Virus record (IMG/VR): IMGVR_UViG_3300008266_000427
Coordinates: 1-25,098 of that record
Direction: 5' to 3' (one strand)
From: a virus
Length of the DNA: 25,098 nucleotides
A program made the translations under genes and the position numbers. This document shows, piece by piece, positions 20,774 through 25,098 of this stretch; positions within the stretch are counted from its first letter, which is position 1; every line of letters starts with the position of its first letter. The notes under the pieces were generated by a model, which searched no databases, was not told the origin of the DNA, and saw nothing but the letters and a program-made list of their open reading frames with translations.

Positions 20774-22788
20774 GCGGGCAGCAACTTAGCAGCACGGCTA
20801 TTTACAGCCACTTTGTTTTTGCCGATTGACTTTTTACGAGCCTTTTGGACCCGGTCCATCATGGCGTACAGCTTACGAGCACCAGCTTCCGTGGAGCCGT
20901 TACCTAACTCAGAAACGATACGAGCAGGCACAACGAACTCACCATCAGCAAGACGCGCTGGGCGCTTGTTCGCAATCGTTGCAGGAATGGAATCAGAAAC
21001 GCCATCGCCGGGACCTTTCAAAAGACGACCACCATCGGAGTAGTCGCCGAGGTGGCTTGGACCGCCTTGAGCCAAAGCAGAAAGACCGCCTTCAGCAAAG
21101 AAGCCAACAGGCATACTCCGAAACCCACCAAGCTGCCCACTTATTCCGCCGGGAGACTTAAACCCGCTTTCAGCTGTACCGCCCATACCCACAAGCGTGT
21201 TGTCACTCGGCGGCGCAGCAGGAGCTTTATGGATGGCGTCGATTATTGGCTTCTGCAGCTGGGACTTGTAATCCGAAAGCAACTGCTCCTGCGGGGCGAT
21301 TGAGGCAGCCATTCTGGCAAGTTCTTCCGGTGTTGTTGCGCCGGTGCGACCATACATTGGGTGTCCGGGGCCAATAACATGCGACTTGTCTAATCCGCCT
21401 TGTGGTCGGCCCAGCATAGTAGAACCGGGCATTTGCTGTTCGCGCTGCTGCGCCATCTTCATCCATCTCTGGAATCCTTGAGGGTCCGCCTGAACAGCGC
21501 GGGGGTCAATTCCGCCCGGAGTGCCAAAGCCTCCACTAAAAAGCTGGTTGGAATTACCACCACTACCCATTTGGCCGAACGAGCTGGAGAAGCCTTGAAT
21601 CGGTCCGCCACTGCCTGCAGCCTGATAACCGTTGGCGTTTGCCTGACCAAACGGGTTGCCGCCTTGATCGCCTGCAGTAAACGTGCCTTGCAGATTGACT
21701 TGGCCACCAGCCGCAAACATCTGACCGCCGTTGGTCATCATGGTTTCCATTTCGTTGCGGTCGGACATTTCTTCGATTGGGCCACCTGCTGCGTAAGGCA
21801 CATAGCGCCCTTGATACTGGAGCGCCTCGGACGAACCTTCCGTGTTCGGACCTTCAGGCATGGTTTGCTCATATCTGTAGCGGAAAGGGTTGGGACCGCT
21901 ACCCTTGTACTGCTCGGGTTCTTCACCCATCATCATTGGGGACAACGCAGCAAGACCAGACCTTAAATTGCCCGCAGTCATAAACCGCGAAGGGTTTTTA
22001 CCAACTTCGCTAAGACCCGCTTTTAAAGTGCCCATTGGGGTTGCAGTAGCCAAACGGTTTGCCACAGCGTTTTGCGCGGCTTGTTCCTGCGCATAGACAT
22101 TCCCAATGTCTGCGGCATTTTGGCTGAGCGCGGTGGGGTATGGCGTGGCAGTCGGCATCGGAGGCGGCATCGCAGTCGCTGTTTGGATAGGGGTGCCAAT
22201 CGACATAGCCTCTGCGCCTTGCCCCGGACCGAAGTATGACCCACCGCCAAAAAGATTTTTACCCGTCTGGGAAAGATTTGCGGCTTCTGCGCCTAACGGA
22301 GTAACAGTAACTCCCGCTCCTTGGCTAGCCAACTCAGGAACAACTGACTGCACTCCGGCGTCTGCAACCGCAGGAGTTACCGAGTTAGCGCCTGCCGCAC
22401 CAGCGGTGGAAGACAGAGCCCCAGTGCCCGCACCCATCAAACTACTCGCCAACCCAGCGCCGCCGTATGCGCCGAGACCTGCCATCAGACCTTTACCCAG
22501 ACTGCCGGTACGAGCGGTCTGAACCCCGCCAACCAACAAACCTGCGGTCATAGGGTTAATTAAACCCCCGGTCAAGGGTGTAAGCGCAGCGCCAATCAGG
22601 GTGGGTAACATGCGCTTGAGGAAGTTAGCTTCGGGTAAACCCGTATCTGGGTTGAGCGTCAGGGTGCCGCCACCAGCTTTGGCAAGCGCTTGGAGGCCCG
22701 AGACTTCCTCTGGGGCCATGTGAACCAACATGGTGTCGCCTTTGCGCCCACGGCTGGCAAGGTGTTGTGCAGCAAGTTCTAGGCTCAT
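20770..22788 (-). CDS. Glycine-rich phage virion-associated protein, 672 aa
   Basis: Start set at ATG 22788 (MSLELAAQHLASRGRKGD), with GTGAGG upstream. An in-frame start at 22917 would run back into the preceding gene and adds Pro/Arg-rich sequence unlike a protein N-terminus. The N-terminal block (MLVHMAPEEVSGLQALA, LTLNPDTGLPEANFLKRMLPTLIGAAL) and C-terminal block (GDGVSDSIPATIANKRPARLADGEFVVPARIV, then ARKLYAMMDRV) resemble ends I recall from uncharacterised phage structural proteins. The middle is Gly/Ala/Met/Pro-rich with hydrophobic glycine stretches (about residues 70-150) that could be membrane-active, plus hairpin motifs such as YAAGGPI, FAAGGQV and FAEGGLS. It is probably a tail-tip or ejection protein. 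No enzyme motif. Confidence 0.85.
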   Translation of the reverse strand: MSLELAAQHLASRGRKGDTMLVHMAPEEVSGLQALAKAGGGTLTLNPDTGLPEANFLKRMLPTLIGAALTPLTGGLINPMTAGLLVGGVQTARTGSLGKGLMAGLGAYGGAGLASSLMGAGTGALSSTAGAAGANSVTPAVADAGVQSVVPELASQGAGVTVTPLGAEAANLSQTGKNLFGGGSYFGPGQGAEAMSIGTPIQTATAMPPPMPTATPYPTALSQNAADIGNVYAQEQAAQNAVANRLATATPMGTLKAGLSEVGKNPSRFMTAGNLRSGLAALSPMMMGEEPEQYKGSGPNPFRYRYEQTMPEGPNTEGSSEALQYQGRYVPYAAGGPIEEMSDRNEMETMMTNGGQMFAAGGQVNLQGTFTAGDQGGNPFGQANANGYQAAGSGGPIQGFSSSFGQMGSGGNSNQLFSGGFGTPGGIDPRAVQADPQGFQRWMKMAQQREQQMPGSTMLGRPQGGLDKSHVIGPGHPMYGRTGATTPEELARMAASIAPQEQLLSDYKSQLQKPIIDAIHKAPAAPPSDNTLVGMGGTAESGFKSPGGISGQLGGFRSMPVGFFAEGGLSALAQGGPSHLGDYSDGGRLLKGPGDGVSDSIPATIANKRPARLADGEFVVPARIVSELGNGSTEAGARKLYAMMDRVQKARKKSIGKNKVAVNSRAAKLLPA

Positions 22789-22822
22789 TGGGGCCTCACG
22801 GAATGGGGGTTGGTTGAGTCTA

Positions 22823-23461
22823 TCATGGGAGAACCGAAGAGACAAACGAAAGTGTGGCCACCACAGAGGGGATGGACGGCATTGGGAATGGGCTGGTCTG
22901 GGCTGCGGTGGCGTCAAAAGTCACGGCTGTATCGCTGGACGCTGCCCACATTTCAACGGTGTCCCCGGCGGTCAGTTGCACATAAAAGTTGGCCGCTGCA
23001 ATGACAAACCCCGGAATACCCCCGTGGCTGGAGATGACGTCAAACTTACTGCCCGTGCCAGCCACGTCGATGTTGTTGATGCGCAACCAAATCCACGCAG
23101 AGTGAATCTGGCTGTCGGTGTTTTTTAACTGAACACTGAATTGGTAATTGTAGATGCCAGACTGGTTGACCAAGATGCCGTCCGTGCCATCGTTGACGCA
23201 ACCGTTGATAAAGTCGGTCTCGTCAAACGTAATCTGCGTAGCGGTGTTGGCCGTGAAAGTCTTGTCCGTAGTGCGCTGAATAGCAGCGTATGGGAAGTTC
23301 AGGTACTGCCCGCCACGAGGGCCGATCAACGTGTTGACGTTGCCGCCAAGTTGGTTGAAATACAGACGCAGCACATCGCTGTGCTGGTTGTGAAACCGCG
23401 TCTCGTACGCTTGTGGAGCAGCGGGCAGTCGTGGCGGTACAACACCAAGAAGCTGGGTCAT
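22823..23461 (-). CDS. C1q/TNF-like jelly-roll virion protein, 212 aa
   Basis: ATG 23461 has GGAG at six bases upstream, two bases after the preceding stop. The N-terminus (YETRFHNQHSDVLRLYFNQLGG, residues 19-40) resembles an opening shared by several phage structural proteins, followed by GPRGGQYLNFPYAAIQ. Residues 65-188 have the beta pattern of C1q/TNF-like domains: TQITFD, then GILVNQSGIYNYQFSVQLKN, AWIWLRINN, VQLTAGDTVEMWA and DTAVTFDA. Such domains trimerise and often sit at tail-fibre tips or on capsids. It may act in host attachment or as a decoration protein. The fold call is from pattern; no receptor is implied. Confidence 0.75.
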   Translation of the reverse strand: MTQLLGVVPPRLPAAPQAYETRFHNQHSDVLRLYFNQLGGNVNTLIGPRGGQYLNFPYAAIQRTTDKTFTANTATQITFDETDFINGCVNDGTDGILVNQSGIYNYQFSVQLKNTDSQIHSAWIWLRINNIDVAGTGSKFDVISSHGGIPGFVIAAANFYVQLTAGDTVEMWAASSDTAVTFDATAAQTSPFPMPSIPSVVATLSFVSSVLP

Positions 23462-23463
23462 GC

Positions 23464-25098
23464 TTATCTCCGACCGTCAGGACGAATGTCAAGTGACGGA
23501 ACGCCAAGCTGCCACTGCACACCCAAACCATCCGAGCTGATACGGAACGCCATCTGGCGACCCCGGACACGGACATACACAATCTCGGTAAACTGCTGCA
23601 CCGTGTAGTTGCGCTGGCCTTGGTAGTTTTGTGCGCTGGTCACTGTGGGAGACGCAGCGGCGCTGTAGTTTGAGCCGGGGTTTTGCCGTGGGCGCAGCGT
23701 CATGGTCACTGTGGGGTTGTTCACCGTGGAGCCATCAAACGTGACGTCCGGGATCATGCGCCATGCAAAGCCGTAGTTGTGCCCATCTCCGATGTTCATG
23801 TCGGCTGACTGAATGTAGGAGCTGATTGGGCTTGGTGGGTTGGTCGTGCCGTCATTTACGCCGGTTTCGTGGTAGATCAATTGGCCGTTGTAGCCTGCAG
23901 CGGTGGGACTTTCGCGCAGGGGGGTATCCAGCCAAGCCGTACGTGCAAGGTTGCCGTAGGACCAGATTTTTTCCAAGTGGTTGTAAATGACGTAGCGGTC
24001 AATCACCGTGGAATTGGCCGAGCAGTAGAACCACCAAACTTCGTTGTAGCCCTCATTGGTGCCCGAAAAGAATTGGTACTGCTGCTGCAGGTTGATGTCC
24101 CCGAAGATGTACTGACGCAGTGGGCAGTAAAGCGTTTCCACACGACCGGAATACATGTAGAACTTGTCGTAGCCCATCCAGTACACAATGTTGGCCGCTG
24201 TTGAGGTGACGTTTGGCCCAGCAATCGAGATGTTGTCACCCAGAATCTGAAAGCTCCAAACAAACGGAGGCCCAAGATACTGCATGGAATACACAGCCGC
24301 GTCGGTCCAAACCAAAATCTCTTGACGGGTTTGCTGGTGCGCAACAATAGATGAACCGGTACTCAGGCGGTAGCTACCCGCTTGGTTGGTGATTGCCGGA
24401 GACCACAAGGCGTAGTTCTCTTGGTCGGACCATCGGATGAGCAAAGGGTCTAAAACAGCGGAGCCGTAGTCGTTGCAGCCAAACGCAATCGTGAAGCGCG
24501 AAGCGTCAGAGATGGCCACAGCGTTGGCGACCGTTGGACAGTCCGTATCTGTTGTGTATGGTGACGGGCTTGTGGGGGACAGCAGCACGGCGCGGTCGTA
24601 CGTATTTGGGCTGGGGTTGACTTTCCACAAATACAAGCCGCCACCGCGAGGGTTCAAAATCAAGTCCTGCCCGTAATTGTCTTGGCTCCACAACCGCAAC
24701 TGAATACCTACGCCGATGCCAGCGGGGGCAGGATCGCCCCAACCTGTAAGCGCACCCGCCGTGTTTCCGCCCCAACCACCCGCGCCCCAACCCGTACCGA
24801 CCGTAAAAATTTCACCGCCAATTGAAATTTGGTACGAAAAGGTGGCCGCTCCAGTGGTGCCGCCGGATGTGGCTGGGGAAGACACCACGATGCTGTATGT
24901 GGCAGAGTTAATGTACGTGATGCGAAACTCGCGGTTTAGTGCCGCTGCAGGGATGCCGTTAACTGCGCCAACTACACCAGAGATGGTGACAAAATCGCCT
25001 TGTTGAGCGCCATGCCCGGCGTCGTTGATAACCACCGTGGTGGAACCGTTCACCGTGGTAAACGCATTGGAAGCAACGGTGTTGACATCCCGCAGGGG
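23464..25098 (-). CDS. Tail nozzle / DNA-stabilisation-like protein, partial (start outside window)
   Basis: 544 codons are visible; the frame is open to the window end with no stop, and a GTG at 25053 is not needed as a start. Residues near the visible N-terminus (GHGAQQGDFVTISGV, LNREFRITYINSATYSI) form a small beta domain common in large phage tail proteins. The GWGAGGWGGNTAGALTGWGDPAP segment is a Gly/Trp linker. The rest is a repetitive beta architecture with aromatic strands (ALWSPAITNQAG, WTDAAVYSMQYLGPPF, IVYWMGYDKFYMYSGRVETL, NEVWWFYCS), which looks like a propeller of the P22 gp10 / T7 gp12 type that closes the tail channel. The C-terminal YTVQQFTEIVYVRVRGRQMAFRISSDG is a further beta module. 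It is first in the visible structural cassette. Confidence 0.8.
   Translation of the reverse strand, partial: PLRDVNTVASNAFTTVNGSTTVVINDAGHGAQQGDFVTISGVVGAVNGIPAAALNREFRITYINSATYSIVVSSPATSGGTTGAATFSYQISIGGEIFTVGTGWGAGGWGGNTAGALTGWGDPAPAGIGVGIQLRLWSQDNYGQDLILNPRGGGLYLWKVNPSPNTYDRAVLLSPTSPSPYTTDTDCPTVANAVAISDASRFTIAFGCNDYGSAVLDPLLIRWSDQENYALWSPAITNQAGSYRLSTGSSIVAHQQTRQEILVWTDAAVYSMQYLGPPFVWSFQILGDNISIAGPNVTSTAANIVYWMGYDKFYMYSGRVETLYCPLRQYIFGDINLQQQYQFFSGTNEGYNEVWWFYCSANSTVIDRYVIYNHLEKIWSYGNLARTAWLDTPLRESPTAAGYNGQLIYHETGVNDGTTNPPSPISSYIQSADMNIGDGHNYGFAWRMIPDVTFDGSTVNNPTVTMTLRPRQNPGSNYSAAASPTVTSAQNYQGQRNYTVQQFTEIVYVRVRGRQMAFRISSDGLGVQWQLGVPSLDIRPDGRR

Noticed and set aside
22789-22917. N-terminal extension of the 672-aa protein
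   Set aside because: It would overlap the jelly-roll gene and adds atypical Pro/Arg/Trp-rich sequence; ATG 22788 with GTGAGG upstream gives the natural start.

Overview
The window reads as a 25-kb piece of a tailed double-stranded DNA phage (or prophage-like) genome. It is packed almost without gaps, with many four-base ATGA stop/start overlaps, and gene content typical of a short-tailed (podovirus-like) phage of a Gram-negative bacterium. This rests on the gene families: phage-type family A DNA polymerase, primase-helicase, stabilisation/nozzle-like tail protein, and very large putative ejection proteins. There are no tRNAs, rRNAs, insertion sequences, CRISPR arrays, integrase, terminase, portal or capsid genes inside the window. 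The host cannot be read from the sequence; GC content is slightly above half by eye.

Layout: two convergent blocks meet at about 8.75 kb. The left block (1-8713, + strand) is a replication/recombination operon: the 3' part of a family A DNA polymerase, a 92-aa unknown, a Cas4/RecB-type PD-(D/E)XK nuclease with a probable Fe-S cluster, a small helical protein, an HNH-like small protein, a 65-aa acidic protein, an SNF2-type helicase, a coiled-coil protein, a four-cysteine protein with an acidic tail (possible ssDNA binder), a small HTH protein, a fused AEP primase-helicase, and a 64-aa conserved small protein. A sigma70-like promoter whose -35 box lies inside a perfect 19-bp palindrome sits between the SNF2 gene and the coiled-coil gene. 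This looks like a repressor-controlled internal promoter. Two hairpins, the second a textbook rho-independent terminator, close the operon.

The right block (8805-25098, - strand) is a structural cassette read leftward: a partial tail nozzle/stabilisation-like protein, a C1q/TNF-like jelly-roll protein, a 672-aa glycine-rich virion-type protein, a GNAT acetyltransferase, a 933-aa Gln/Ala/Gly-rich coiled protein, and a 2899-aa giant polyvalent protein. The order (nozzle, then several large helical proteins) resembles the end of structural cassettes in T7/P22-like phages, where the DNA-ejection proteins lie. The giant protein is the most striking item. It combines a complete Bergerat-fold (GHKL/HSP90-like) ATPase signature with two separate HExxH zinc-protease motifs flanking it, plus a C-terminal hydrophobic, polyvalent-protein-like region. 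If it is packaged and ejected, the virion would deliver an ATPase and two metallopeptidases into the host with the DNA.

Working together, the left block would copy and recombine the genome (polymerase with Leu at the O-helix 762 position, primase-helicase, nuclease, SNF2 motor), while the right block builds the tail tip and the ejected cargo. All functions are inferred from motifs read by eye; no database search was possible.
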